A DNA stretch of 64,000 bases from Castor canadensis (GCF_047511655.1 NC_133389.1:42504295-42568294); one strand, 5' to 3'; positions 15,633-28,500 are shown, numbered from the stretch's first letter. The notes: a model not told the origin generated them from the letters alone. Translations and numbers: made by a program.

Positions 15633-16070
15633 AAAGGGGACTAAGGTAGAAAGAAGAAAAATAGAGGGGATGAACCAATTTGGGTTATAATACATATATA
15701 CATGAAAATGTCACAAGGAAACTCCCTGTATAGCTATCTCAAACAAACAAAAATGTCAATTTTTCTTTTACAAAATTGCAGAACAGGAGTGTGGAACAGT
15801 CCCTGTCTGGTAGGGGGAGGGGAAGTTGGTACCACTGGCAGGGGAAGGAGGTTGGGAAAGGGTGTGGAGGGTGAGTATGGTGCAAATACTGTGTACACAT
15901 GTATTTAAATGGAAAATTGAGACCTGTTGAAACTATTCCAGGAATGGGGAGAGGGGTAAAGAAGAACGGTGGAGAGAGTGAATTCAAGTATGATATATTT
16001 GACATATTGTAAGAACTTTTGTAAATGACACAATGTACCCCCACCCAGCACAATAATTTAAAAAAAAAAG
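15633..16070 (+). repeat. Tandem second copy of the L1 3'UTR
   Basis: From GGGGACTAAGGTAGAAAGAA (15637) onward this repeats the sequence starting at 15167, with an offset of 470 bp. It includes the ATACATATATACATG, ACAAGGAAACTCCCTG and GACATATTGTAAGAAC stretches and a diverged G-rich tract (15808-15875). It ends in poly(A). It is either a tandem duplication of the L1 tail or a second 3'UTR-only insertion. Confidence 0.88.
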
Positions 16071-16085
16071 AAAATAGACCTAAGA

Positions 16086-16176
16086 CTGGGGATGTGGTTC
16101 AGTGCGAGAGCACCTGCCTAGCATGCATGAGGCCCTGAGTTTACGCCCCAGAATCACACACACACCAAAAAAAAGC
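16086..16176 (+). repeat. ID-like SINE
   Basis: CTGGGGATGTGGTTCAGTGC to GAGGCCCTGAGTTTACGCCC with an A-rich tail, placed just behind the L1 3' copies. Confidence 0.9.
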
Positions 16177-16229
16177 TTAAAGAATACCTATTTCCAAAGT
16201 ATTCCTCAGTATCTACCACACTTGATTCT

Positions 16230-16497
16230 GTAATTTATTCAGATTACTACATAATTGTCCTTTGACTGGGCTTCCCAAAACAGAAAAGCAACCCACATCT
16301 GTCATTCATACTAACTTATTTGTGATCCTTTCCCTAGTACTTGTCAAAATCGACTCTTTTTCTTATGAATTTGTGTTTTGCCTATAAACCCAAAGCAAGC
16401 TGAGACTTTTCGTGTTTACTGCCATATCCTCAGCACCTGCAATGGTGCCCAGCACACAAGAGGTTCTCTATAATATTTTGGAATGAATGAATGATAG
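16230..16497 (+). repeat. L2 3' fragment
   Basis: TATCCTCAGCACCTGCAATG, GTGCCCAGCACACAAGAGG and the final GAATGAATGAATGA match the L2 3' end pattern. Confidence 0.65.
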
Positions 16498-18141
16498 ATT
16501 CACAAGATTTTCTCAAGCCAACCTTGTAGATAGCACATTTTCCCTTTTTTGAATTTCCATGTCACTCACTTTCCCCCAGCTTCATTGGTACTGAATAAAT
16601 ATCTAGAATTGTCTGCAGGGAAAGAAGACTTACAACTGAGAATTTTCCCTGTATCGTCATTACCTCCTCACTTGCTCAGGTGCCTTAGGCAAAGGTTAAC
16701 CATCAGAGTCAAAGCCTTTGACTCTAAGAAACTCAACCTAAGTCTACACAAATATCAAATCATAAGATAGAATTCTTAAACAATGAATAACATAAGCTGT
16801 ACAAGAAAATGAGTTCTGGATTTTAGAAGTGTCGTCTTATTGCTGTAAGCTGATAGGCTTCTCATGCAAATTTCATGAGAATTTTGAAGTTGGGGTGGTG
16901 TATTGGGCTCATTTCCCAACATTTTATGTCAAGCAAGAAGACTGCCATTTTGAGAAGAAGGAAAATGGTACACCTAGGTCTGTTAGGTAAGTAAAAAGTG
17001 TCCCCTGAGTATCATTTAGGTGTGACTAATAATAATAATTAGTAACCCAAATGAGACATTGCCTCTGCTTTAATGCTTCTTTCAAAAAATAATTCCTTGT
17101 AATGCGTTGTAATTTTTTACCATAACCTTGTTTAGGCTAATTATTCGATTCAATTCCATAAATATTTACTGAGTTCTCCCAGGCACGTGGGGTAGCTGGC
17201 GGGGGTGGTGAGAGAAGGATGAAGCGCTGGGGGAGTTAAGAATGTAATAATCAGTAAGAATCTCAAGAATCCTAAAACTTGGTATCCCGCCATGTGTTTT
17301 AGAAGGCAAATGCTCACTAGTAGACTACACCCCCATCTTTCTCCTTCATTTCGAAGGGGCACACCTAAGATCTTCATGGTGGGTTTCCGAGCATTGAAAG
17401 TGGAAATGAGGTCAGAGAAGTTACACTGCTTTAGTAGGAGCACTGCCCCGCAGTGTTGGCCCCGACGAATACAGGCTCCCCCACACCCCAAAACTGCTGT
17501 GATTGGAGTTTGCTGTAGGCGATACCATCCACAGAAGTTTGGAAATTAAAACCAACTAACCAGAGGGCAGCAGATCGCTCACATTAGCCACGTGAATTCC
17601 AGAGGGCCTGCCAGTCAGTTAGCTGTTAAATTAGGTGGTGATGCTGCTGATTTGGAAGGACAGATGACTGAATGTCAAGTGCTAATAAGCACAGGAAAAG
17701 GTGTGAAGGAAGCCACAGGGAGTGCAAACCAGATGGACAATTGGATTGGGACAGAAGGAGGAAAATTGAATTTTTAGATTGAGTTTTTTAAAAGACAGCA
17801 ATAAGCAGTATTTTTACAGATGCACTGTTCTTTTTGAAAGATTTCTAAGTCTTCTTTTAGTTTACTGTCAAAAAAGAAGGGATGGAGATGAGAACTGCCT
17901 GAGTGAGCATGCTGGGTACTGTCCCCATTTCTCAGGACATGTTGCCTCATTTCATATGTTGTGTTACATACACAGACATTGTGTAAGTTTCTAAACCCCA
18001 ATACAGGCCAGCAAAAGTAGTCAATCAATTAACAACCTATTTCTAGTATGTTGAGATAAAAAAAAAAAAATCATTCCCTGCCATTGGAAAAGAATTACCA
18101 AAAGAAGTCATACTATTTTATGTACTAAAAGTTTTCATTTT
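16498..18141. other. No gene recognised
   Basis: Single-copy-looking sequence. It includes an octamer ATGCAAAT (about 16864-16871) and the plain stretch 17590-17740. No coding evidence. Confidence 0.6.
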
Positions 18142-18258
18142 GAAACTGTTTGCTGAATGAATGTACAAATGAAACTATGTATTTAATGAATATACAAATG
18201 AAACTATTTGGGGAATAAGCGTATGAATGAAACTATTTGTTGAACAAGTGTATAATGA
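18142..18258. repeat. 29-bp degenerate tandem repeat, four copies
   Basis: Units start with GAAACT at 18142, 18171, 18200 and 18229 and share GAATGAATGTACAAAT-like ends. Copies have diverged, so the array is old. Confidence 0.85.
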
Positions 18259-18557
18259 ACAAAATGGATTGTGCATTTGCATTCAGCAGTAGAGGCTGAA
18301 AGTAATTTCCTAGTGACATGGTAAACCTAAGTTTCACAGCAATGCATCACACAAGGACACCCTTGGGGCTTAATTTTAAGCTGGGACCACACCTTCACTT
18401 CGGGTGTCTGTCCTCACCTGGGGAACACGAAGTAGTTCTAGAGGGTCAGAGGGATCAGCCAATCAGGAGTCAGCCAGTGATGATGGGACTGAGGAGCCTG
18501 CTGAGAGAGCATCGCCTAAGGAATGGATGATCCCACACAGCTAGGGTTTGCTATAGT

Positions 18558-18800
18558 CTTTGCCATTCCGTGGCAGGTGAAGCATCACCCCAATCTCTGC
18601 CTTCATCTTTACATGGTGTTGCCCATGTGCTCATGTCTGTGCCCGAATCCCCCCTCCTTCTAAGGAAGAAGGAACCAGTCATATTGGATTAGAAACCACC
18701 CTCACCCTGTATGACCTCATCTTAACTAACTGCGTCTAGAATGGCCCTATTTACAAATAAAGTCACAATCTTGGGAACTGAGGATAAAGATTTCAGAATC
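18558..18800 (-). mobile_element. MLT1-like LTR fragment (minus)
   Basis: Words CAGTCATATTGGATTAG, TATGACCTCATCTTAACTAA and CCCTATTTACAAATAAAGTC are the reverse of the MLT1 5' half. Confidence 0.75.
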
Positions 18801-19410
18801 AGAATTTGAAAAGGGACACAATTATAGGGAAGAAAAAAATAATTCTCCCTCTCTACTTTTCTGAGTTCTCAACTGACACCCCTATAATGAAAGACAAATT
18901 AACAAGAGAAAAACAATCAGTTCATCAACTACACATTTCCTCTTGCATCGCACGAGCTTGTCCTAGAAACCTTAACTGGGGGCTCCAGGAGATGCAGGAA
19001 AGATGACCGCAGCCAAAACTTGCATAAAGCTGGGGCCAGGTAGGCTGTGTGCTTAGATGGAGACGCACCAGCACCCCCACCTCCAGGGCGTTTATTATAT
19101 ACAGTAGCAACACGAGGCAGCGAGGCATTTCTCGGGGGAGGGGGCGTGACACTGTGATCCTCCAGAATAGGAGGAACCTGTGACAGCTTCTCTCCAAACA
19201 TAAACATTAAAGGAAAAAACAGCTGTACTGCATCTTGCCCACTTCTGCAGCTGAGGGTGTGCCAATCAAGCGTGCAATTTTACTGGCCATAACTATACTT
19301 GTTCACTTCTGCGGTTTGGGGCTGTGCCAAACTCAAAAACCCAGCTCCCTACAACTTCCCACATACAAGGGAGAAAATTGAGAAATGAGTAACTCTCCAA
19401 AAGATGACTT

Positions 19411-19486
19411 AGGGACTGGCAGAGTGTCTCAAGTGGTAGACCCCTGAGTTCAAACCCCAGTACCACCAAAAAAAGAAAAAAATCCC
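19411..19486 (+). repeat. ID-like SINE
   Basis: Short body ending CTGAGTTCAAACCCCAGTAC, CACC and an A-rich tail. Confidence 0.85.
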
Positions 19487-19609
19487 TACAGAAGGTAACT
19501 TAGAGCCCCAGTTTGTGTACCATCTTCAACAACGAATAAGAATTTTTAGAGAAATGATAGTAACCTCTAAGGACAGCAAATAGTGGGAAGCAAAAAATAT
19601 GGAGATTTA

Positions 19610-19702
19610 TATAGAGACATAAATATGTATATATCCATATATATTATATATACATATATACATATACATTTTATATACATGTGTATACACATATATAACA
19701 TG
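19610..19702. repeat. AT-rich low-complexity (TATA/CATA) tract
   Basis: Alternating TATATA, CATATA and TACATA words over about 90 bp. Confidence 0.9.
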
Positions 19703-19719
19703 CTTCCAAAAATGGGACC

Positions 19720-20078
19720 GTTAGAGGAGACTAAGGGATGAGGAAAAGAAGAAAAGAATGATAGAGTGAACTATATTGAAATGCATCACATCTGTGTGGG
19801 GACAAGACAAACGAACCCACTGAAATCTGCTCAACAATATGGGGTAGGAGGAAAGGGTGAGGAAGAGTAGTAGAGGCAGTTAGACTGTTAAAGCACAGTA
19901 TATTTACAGGTAAAATATCAAGGCAAAACCACACTGAACAATGAACAGACAAACAATGAAGGACAGGAATGTAAAACAGGTCATGTTGAGGGGAGGCTAG
20001 CAGCAGGAAGAGGAAAAAGGAGAGTGAATATGGCTGATGCATTTTCTACACATGTGAGAATATGGCACATTGAAACCT
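19720..20078 (+). mobile_element. L1 3'UTR fragment
   Basis: Shares AACAGGTCA, GAGGGGAGGCTAGCAGC-like and ATGGCTGATGCATTT-like blocks with the L1 3'UTR at 15020-15150 and has the same purine-rich composition. No ORF2 text remains. Confidence 0.6.
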
Positions 20079-20084
20079 GTCCAA

Positions 20085-20242
20085 GGAGGACTGGAGTCCA
20101 GGTTGGCCTGGATAAAAACATGAGGCCCTATCTCAAACACAATGAAAACAGAAAGGGCTGGGAGTGTACATTGCCTGCCTCACAAGCGTGAGGCATTAAG
20201 TTCAAATCCCAGTACCACCAAAAAAAAAAAAAAAAAAAAAAA
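20085..20242 (+). repeat. B1-part plus ID composite SINE
   Basis: B1-like GAGTCCAGGTTGGCCTGG and CCCTATCTCAAAC, then an ID body ending AGTTCAAATCCCAGTACCAC and a poly(A) of about 23 residues, suggesting a fairly young copy. Confidence 0.85.
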
Positions 20243-21719
20243 GAATTGACTTGATAGTGAGTCTTTACTGTAAGAAAACATGAATTCTCAAATCAAACTC
20301 TGTCAGCCATACCCATCCACACTTTCTGCCTGAGACTCCCAAGGAATTTGTTACAAGGAACAGCAGATTAGAAGTACCACTTTGATAGAACTGAGTTCGT
20401 GCACAGTACTCCAAGTGCAGCTCTGTGATGAACTTGCATCCAGGGTCTTCACACTGGGTCTCAGAAGACAATACTCCCAAAGTGTGGTGCTTCCCCATGC
20501 TGAGCTGGAGAAACAGTGTGGGAACTAATGTCTCTGGGACCTTCCCCAAAACCCAGGCTGTATCATCTTTGACCCTTTCTCTCCTGAAGTTCCCTATCTG
20601 ACTACACAAGTTCTCTGCCCAGAAGGAAAGTGATTGCTGTGAAATACCACCAATGGAAAGGATTAATCACCTGAGAAGAGACTGAAACTCAAACACCACA
20701 CCTAGAGCCCAGAGGCTTTTGTATGGTCTTGGGTCCAGGTATTTCCCCTTAAAATTATTCTCCTCCTCTCCAGAAGTAACTACCCCCCTTACTTCCTTCT
20801 CCCCTGTGAAGACAGCATCAAAGCCTCAACCATCTGGCCCTTCTTCACATTTCATATTTTATGTAGACCCCTTGCTTGTATGCATGCAAATAATAAGTAT
20901 GCTTTTTCTCCTGTTGATCTGTCTCATGTCAGTTTATTTCTGCAGCCCCTGTGTGACCAACAACCTGCACTCAAATCCTCAGACAACACCATTCTCCCGC
21001 TAGATGCAACACAAGGATCTGCACCTTTAGGTGTTTGTACAGAGAAGAAAGAGAACTGGTGGGTCCTGAGTACACTTAGCACCCAAGCACACAGAAGCTG
21101 GGACTGGAGGCAGGAGAGGCAGAGGAGAGGCCAGCTGAGAGCAGAATTACCCAGTTGTCATGTCATTCCTGTTTTATCTTACATTCATTGTATGATGTAT
21201 GAACAATGGTTACACTCTCCTGGTCAATTTACCTTGCTTTAACCCAATACTATCTTATTTTCATTTCTTTCCTTTCTAAAAGATTTCAATGTTAGAATAT
21301 ATATTTAATGCAAATATGTACATATTTATGGGTTTATATTCAATCCTGTAGTCCTCTGGGTGACTATCAAATCATCAAGCTCTATTTTCTATTGTTACAA
21401 CTTCAACTGATAATGCATCAATGAGGCATAAACCTATGTATTGTGTTTAGCTGAGAATTGCTGTCTTCTTTATTTAAAATTCTCAACTGGGAATAGTCTA
21501 TATCTGCTCATCTACTCTTGTTCCTTTTATTTTTTATTTTAGGATTTTATTCTAATGTATGTTTTGAGTGATGAGCTCAGTAATTCAATGTTTGCATGCA
21601 CCAAAAGGACTCTTGTTATTGCATATTTCAGCATTTTGGCATTATATAATGTATGTACAAATAACAAATCTTACAGTATGTTTCACGTACACAATTAGAA
21701 GTTATTGCCCCCTGGTAAT
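20243..21719. other. No gene recognised
   Basis: Open frames of 94-120 codons on both strands (e.g. 20719-21003 and 20265-20609) overlap each other and lack domain-like text. Treated as non-coding. Confidence 0.6.
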
Positions 21720-21992
21720 TTTTTTTTTTTTGGTGGTACTGGGGTTCCACCTTGCTAGGCAGGTGCTATACCACTTGAGCCATGTCCCCAGCCCTTTTAG
21801 CTTTAGTTATTTTTGAATAGGGTCACAGATTTCTACCAGGGCAGACCAAGACTGCAATTTTCCTACTTAGGTCTCCTGAGTAGATGGAAGCACAGGCACA
21901 TGCCACCACCCGTGGTTGAAATGGAGTCTCACTAACTTTTTTCCTGAGCTGGCCTCAAAGTGATCCTCCCAATCCAAGTAAGCATGAGTAAT
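21720..21992 (-). repeat. ID plus B1 composite SINE (minus)
   Basis: Poly(T), GGTGGTACTGGGGTTCCACC, TGCTAGGCAGGTGCTATACC, then reversed B1 text. Confidence 0.88.
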
Positions 21993-22414
21993 TTTTGATA
22001 GATTCCTTTGAATTTTCCAATGATAGGCTCATAAAACTAGCAAAAAGTAAAATATTTATTTCTTAATATCTTTTATTTGTAATTATTTTTTCCTTCTCAA
22101 CTATCATCAGAATTTTTTAACTGTAGCTGGGGGCTTTACTTTTCTTATCATTACACTATCTCTAATGCTAAATTAAGCAATTTCCATTTCTACAAATCTT
22201 AATATATGCTCCTTTTAAGATCAAAAAAGAAACAGGAGAGCCAAGATGGCAGCTAGGGTATGGAAGCAGAAAGCCTAATCTCTGTGACTCCAGAAACCTC
22301 CTTGAAATGTTGGAGCTACGCTTGGGTAATTCTGATTGCCTCTAGCCAAAATAATAACCACCATCACATTAGGTGCAGGAAAAAAATTTAAAGACTGACC
22401 CTTAAATCAGCTGC

Positions 22415-22758
22415 TGTAGCAGGGAGGAGGACCAAAAAAGAAATAAACAAGTTTGTGTTCTGATAATGTAGCAGGGGGAAGGGATAACATACCAGAGAGA
22501 TAAAACTTAAAGAAAAAAAAACATTAAAAAAGTCACATAACACTGGGGGAATAAAATAGCAAATAAAGTCACATGCAAGCTATTTGGGTGAGGCTTTGCT
22601 TTTTGCTTCTGTAACCTGTTTGCAAGGGTATATAAGGTAAGCCTCTCGGAGCTCAGAGTTTGGACATGAGTCTGCTGAGTCTGTGCCAGCACAATAAAAC
22701 ATTGCTTCCTGCTAAACTGCCTCAGTATCCTGTATCTCAGCTTCAGATTCCTGCAACA
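22415..22758 (+). mobile_element. Solo ERV LTR inside the L1 5' region
   Basis: A block of about 345 bp interrupts the L1 5' region. It starts TGTAGCAGGG, has a TATA box (TATATAAG near 22630) and a poly(A) signal AATAAA (22693-22698), and ends near CTGCAACA. This U3-R-U5 layout resembles the second LTR at 26 kb, sharing TGAGTCTGCT before the poly(A) signal. The exact ends and target-site duplication are unclear. Confidence 0.65.
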
Positions 22759-24413
22759 CTGTGACCCCTGGCACAGCCAGCAAGGCAGGCTGTGCTTTGG
22801 AAATCCCAAGGCCCCAGGAAATCCCACCCCTGGCCATTTCTCTCTCTCTCTTTTTTTTTCTTTTCTACTCTTCTCCTTCTTCCATCACGCTGAAGACAGG
22901 GCATCAATCAGGATCAAACTCTGTGACATCCTGAACCCCTAGCCCATGGAAAGCCTCCCCATGCCAGGAGGCCCTGAGGAAAGTTGACGCCATTTTTCCC
23001 TGCTGGTACTGGCTCCAAACTTGCTTGTGAGTGAATTGGCAAAACAAACAGGTGAGCATCACACACCACATATGACTCCCCTACCCACCCCCCAGGAACA
23101 TAAACCAGTGCAGTCCCTGGCAGACTGAACCCCCCCCAACAAAACTGAAAAACATAAATAGTGAACTGTAATCTACCACCAACAGTGGAGGTGGGGGTGG
23201 AAGACTGAACCTGCCCTGGAGAACAGGGGCAGAACAAGGAGCTAAACTGTCAGCACCGAACTCTCAGTGAACAAACACAGGAAAGACAGCAAAGGCTGAA
23301 AGCGGGGGCGGGGCAAGTAGTGGATCAAAGAGCTGATCTGCTGGGCCAAAGGGCAGCATTCAAAACCAAACTGCCCCACCTTATTGGGGTAGGAGCTGAA
23401 CAAACAGCTGAAGGATAACACAGGTGCAGCTGGGGGAAAACAATAGCTCTGTCCACCCTGAATGAACTGGCAGACTTACCTCACCTCACAATTTCAATTA
23501 AACTGGTGGACAGAAGAACTAAACAGTACTCACAATCCAGTCACCTGACAAGACCACATCAGAGCTTCTGCTTGTATGCCAATACCAGGACTGGAGGCTG
23601 GAGGAATAACTCCAGAACTAAAACAAAGACTGAAACTCTATTGTTCCTGAACCTGGTGTTTTGGTTTTTTTTTTTTTTTTTTCCTTTGTTTCTTTTTTTA
23701 AATTATTATTGTGAGGTATTTTATTTTATTTCTATTTTCTTTTTTTCTGTTTAACTTTACCATCACTATCTTCTCATTCCTATTCTTAACCCCCTTCGCT
23801 CTTCCTCCTTCTCCTATGCTACAATCCATTGTCTTCCCTCCCAACTACTCTTTCTGCCCATTCTTATCCACTCTCTCCCCCATCTTCACTCCCCTCCTAT
23901 CTTTCTCCAACTTGTCACAAAACTACCCCACCCTCCTACACACTCACCACCTCTGACTAGCCTACTGTACCAACTTTACACAACCCCAACCCCCTGCAAT
24001 ACTTGACACAAGCACCCTATGCTACACTAACAGAAAGACACACACAAACAAGGGCCACAAAACCCAGCAGCCTCCATACCTCTTCCTCCACTCACCAACC
24101 CCGCTTCCCAATCCCCTTTTAGTGCCACCTTCACCAATTTCCCAAATTTCTATATCTAGCCTAACAAGTACTATCCTCTTCCAACACCCACTGTTTATAG
24201 ATAATACCACCAAGGGGTCTTTTATATAATATATAAGCAACTGGTTTGGCATTGAACCTGTGAATTTGTTATTGCTAAATTACACCAGGGACAGAAATAG
24301 CACACCAACGAAGACAGTCACAGCACAAAAATTAAATCAAGGGAAAGAAAACAGGCAATTAAAAGTAACAATTAGTCTATCAAGAACATACTTACACAGC
24401 ACCAAGTAGAGCG

Positions 24414-25577
24414 ATGGGAAAAAGAAGGGATGGGAACCACTCTCCTCAAAAAAATTATTCAATACAGGATTCAGTGGGAAATGAAGAATGGATACCCAGT
24501 TCCTGACACCAACAAAGCAATGATAAATATCACAAAGGAGCCCAGAGATGCTCACAAAAACACCTTCAAAGAAGAAATCTAGAAAGAAATCACTGAGAAA
24601 TTCATGGAGGAGATACTAGACATGGTTAACCAAAATGTACAAGATGCAGTCAAGAAATTTCAAGACACCAAAAATAAAGAACATGAGAAGACATAGAAAC
24701 AAATAAATGACTTAAATAAGCACCAAAGTGAAACAAAGGACACTATAAAAAGAGAGATAAATGAATTAAAGATGAAAACAAAAATATAAAAGAGGAGTTG
24801 AACAAAGATATGGAAAACCTCAGAAAAAAGAATCAGAAACAAAAAATACAGTGAAAGGCCACTCCAGCAGACAAGAACAAGTAGAAGCAGAATCTCAGAG
24901 CTCAAAGATAAAATAGAAATTAAAGAAAAAACAGAAGAAATCTTAGTCAAACAACACAAGAGCTGTGAAAGGAATATGCAAGAACTCAACAACATCATCA
25001 AAAAACACCAGTCTGAGAATCATGGGCATTGAAGAATGAGAAGAGTTGCAAACCAAAGGGATACATAATATATTCAATAAAATAATAGAAGCTGTCCCAA
25101 ATCTCAAGAAAGTTTTGCCCATAGGTACAGGAAGCCTCCAGGACACCAACCAGACTTGACCAAACCTCCCCATGGCATATTATCATTAAAACAACAAGCA
25201 CAGAGAACAGAGAAAGAATATTGAAGGCTGTAAGAGAGAAAAAACAAATAACATATAAAGGTAAACCCATCAAAATCACAGCAGGTTTTTCAATGGAAAC
25301 CTTAAAAGCAAAAAGGGCATGGAGTGAAGTATTTTGGGCACTGAATGAAAATAATTTCAGCCCTAGGATACTCTACCCAGCAAAACTATCATTCAAAATA
25401 GATGGAGCAATAAGAATCTTCCACGATAAACAGCAACTAAAACAACATGTGACCACTAAGCCTCCACTACAGAAGATTCTACAAGGAATTCTGCACACAG
25501 AAGATGAAAGCAAACCAAACTATGAGAGGACAGGAAGTATCAAACCACAGGAGAAGAAAAGACAAGAAATCAGATAG
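24414..25577 (+). pseudogene. L1 ORF1 (RNA-binding chaperone) remnant
   Basis: Starts MGKRRDGNHSPQ and is broken by stops and frameshifts in its coiled-coil part. The C-terminal domain is open from about 25221 (REKKQITYKGKPIKITAGFS, RILYPAKLSFKIDGAIRIF, LQKILQGILHTEDE) and matches the L1 ORF1p C-terminal domain. Confidence 0.85.
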
Positions 25578-25582
25578 TAGCA

Positions 25583-28500
25583 TTGATTTGGCTGCACACA
25601 GTCAACAAAGAAATCCTAGAACTAAATCACACCATAGATCAAATAGACCTAACTGATGTCTACACTATATTTTATCCAACAGTACAATATGTGTTCTTCT
25701 TAGCAGCCCATGGAACTTTCTCCAAAATAGATCATATCTTAGGACACAAAGCAAGCCTCAGCAAATCTAAGAAAATAGAAGTAACTCCTTGCATTCTATC
25801 TGATCACAATACCTTAAAACTAGAATTCAACAACAAAAACAACTGCAGAAAATACACAAATGAACTGCTCAAACATCAGTGGTTCATAGAAGAAATAAGA
25901 GAGGAAATCAAAAGCTTCCTGAAAGATAATGAAAATGAAAAGACCACCTACCAGAATCTATGGGGCATGGCAAAGGCAGTGCTAAGAGAAAATTACATGA
26001 ATGCATACATTAAAAGGACAGAAAGATCTCAAATAAGCAACCTAATGCTACTGTTGGAGCCAGCTTGGCCATTTTTCTGGGATTTACTATATGTCTGGAA
26101 TTTACCTTGGTTTCCCCACTCAGAGTCTGAAAGCAGCTTTCTGCTAGCTCTGCAATATTGCATGCCCCCAGCTTGCCCTGCAAGGTTTCCTATAACTGTA
26201 CCCACATTCTATAAGGGGTTGGCAGTGGCAACTTCTGTAACCAACTTGTTTTCCTGTAACTGACTCATATATTGCAAAAAACCCCTGGTTGCATAACCCT
26301 CCTGGATTGTATATAACCCATCTCCTGACACTGATCAGGGCTCAGGGCTTTGAGAAATTATCTCCCCTGAGTCTGCTAGTGTAATAAAATTGCTGCTTCC
26401 TGCAAAGTGATCTTGGTGACTTTGCTTCTTTCACCGTTTCTCACAATACTACATCTCAAACTCCTAGAAAAACAAACAAAAAACAAAACAAGCATAAGGA
26501 GAGAAATAATTAAAATAAAGGCTGAAATTAATGAAATAGAGACCAAAAAACCATAAAAGAATCAATGAAACAAGAAGCTGTTTCTTTGAAAAAATAAAAA
26601 AGATTGACAAGCCCCTGGCAAATCTGACTAAAATGAGAAAGGAAAAGACACAAATCAGTAAAATCAGAAAGGAAAAAGGGGAGATAACAATAAACACCAA
26701 GGAAATCTAGGGAATCATCAGAGACCACTTTGAGAAACTATATTCCAATACATTGGAAAATCTTGAAGAAATGGACAAATTTCTAGATACTTATGACCAT
26801 CCAAAACTGAACCAAGAAGATATTAACCACCCAAACAGATCTATAACATGTAATAAAATTGAAGCAGCAATAAAGAGTCTCCCAAAAAAGAAAAGTCCAG
26901 GACCTGACGGATTCTCTGCTGAATTCTACCAGACCTTTAAAGAAGAACTAATACCAACCCTCCTTAAACTGTTCCACAAAATAGAAATGGGACACTGCAT
27001 AACTCATTCTATGAAGCCAGTATCACACTCATCCCAAAACCAGACAAAGACACCTCCAAAAAGGAGAACTATAGGCCAATCTCCTTAATGTACATTGATG
27101 TCAAAATCTTCAATAAAACAATGGCAAAACTGAATCCAGTAACATCAGAAAGATCATCCACCATGACGAAGTCAGTTTCATCCCAAGGATCCAGGGATGA
27201 TTCAACATAAGCAAACCAATAAACATTAATAGAATAAAGAATAAACCAAAACATTAACAGAAGCAAAGAAAAAAAACCACTTGATCATCTCAATAGATGC
27301 AGAAAAAGCCTTTGATAAGATTCAACACCACTTCATGATAAAAGCTTTAAGAAAACTAAGAATAGAAGGAATGTACCTCAACATTGTAAAGGCTATATAT
27401 GACAAACCTACAGCCAACATCATACTTAATGGGGAAAAACTGAAACCATTTCCCCTCAAGTCAGGAACAAGACAAGGATGCCCACTCTCCCCACTCCTAT
27501 TCAAAATAGTCCGGCAATTCCTAGCCAGAGCAATAAGGCAAGAAGAAGAAAATAAAAGGAATACCAATAGGTAAAGAAATTGTCAAAGCATCCCTATTTG
27601 CAGACAACATGATCCTACCCCTCAAAGACCCATAAAAACTCCACCCAAAAACTCCTAGACACCATAAACAGCTTCAGCAATGCAGCAAGATACAAAATCA
27701 ACTTACAACTATCAGTAACCTTTCTATACACCAACAGTGAACAAATTGGGAAAGAATATAGGAAAAACAATTCGATTTATGATAGCCTCAAAAAAATCAA
27801 ATACCTAGGAATAAACTTAACAAAGGATGTAACCTCTACAAGGAGAACTACAAACCACTGAAGAAAGAGATTGAGGAAGACTATAGAAGGTGGAGAGATC
27901 TCCCGTGCTCATGGATTGGTAGAATCAACACAGTGAAAATGACTACACTACCAAAAGCAATCTACATGTTCAATGCAATTCCCGTCAAAATCCCAATGAC
28001 ATTCATCACAGAGATTGAAAAATCTACCCTAAGTTCATTTGGAAGCACAAAAGACCACGACTAGCCAAGGCAGTACTGAACAAAAGGACCAACGCTGGAG
28101 GTATCACAATATCCGACTTCAAACTACTGTAGAGTCATAGCAATAAAAACCACGCATGGAACTGGCACAAAAACAGATAGAAGACCAGTGGAACAGAATA
28201 GAGTTTCGGATATGAATCTACACAGCCATAACTACCTTATTTTTGACAAGGGTGCAAAAAAACATGATGGAGAAAAAGCAGCCTCTTCAACAAATGTTGC
28301 TCGGAGAAGTGGTTATCTGCCTGCAGAAAACCTGTACTAGTAGCAACTCAAAGTGGATTAAGGATGTTAGTATCAGACCCAAAGCTTGAAGTTAGTACAG
28401 GAAAGGGCAGGGAATACTCTGGAAGCAATAGGTATAGGCAAGGAATTCCTCAGTAGAATGCCATCAGCCCAGCAACTAAGAGAAAGGATGGACAAATGGG

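Noticed and set aside
15309..15695. 128-codon minus-strand frame rich in Leu, Phe and Pro
   Set aside because: Reverse complement of the G-rich L1 3'UTR copies.
18142..18258. CRISPR-like array of direct repeats
   Set aside because: Units are contiguous without unique spacers, in a mammalian genome.
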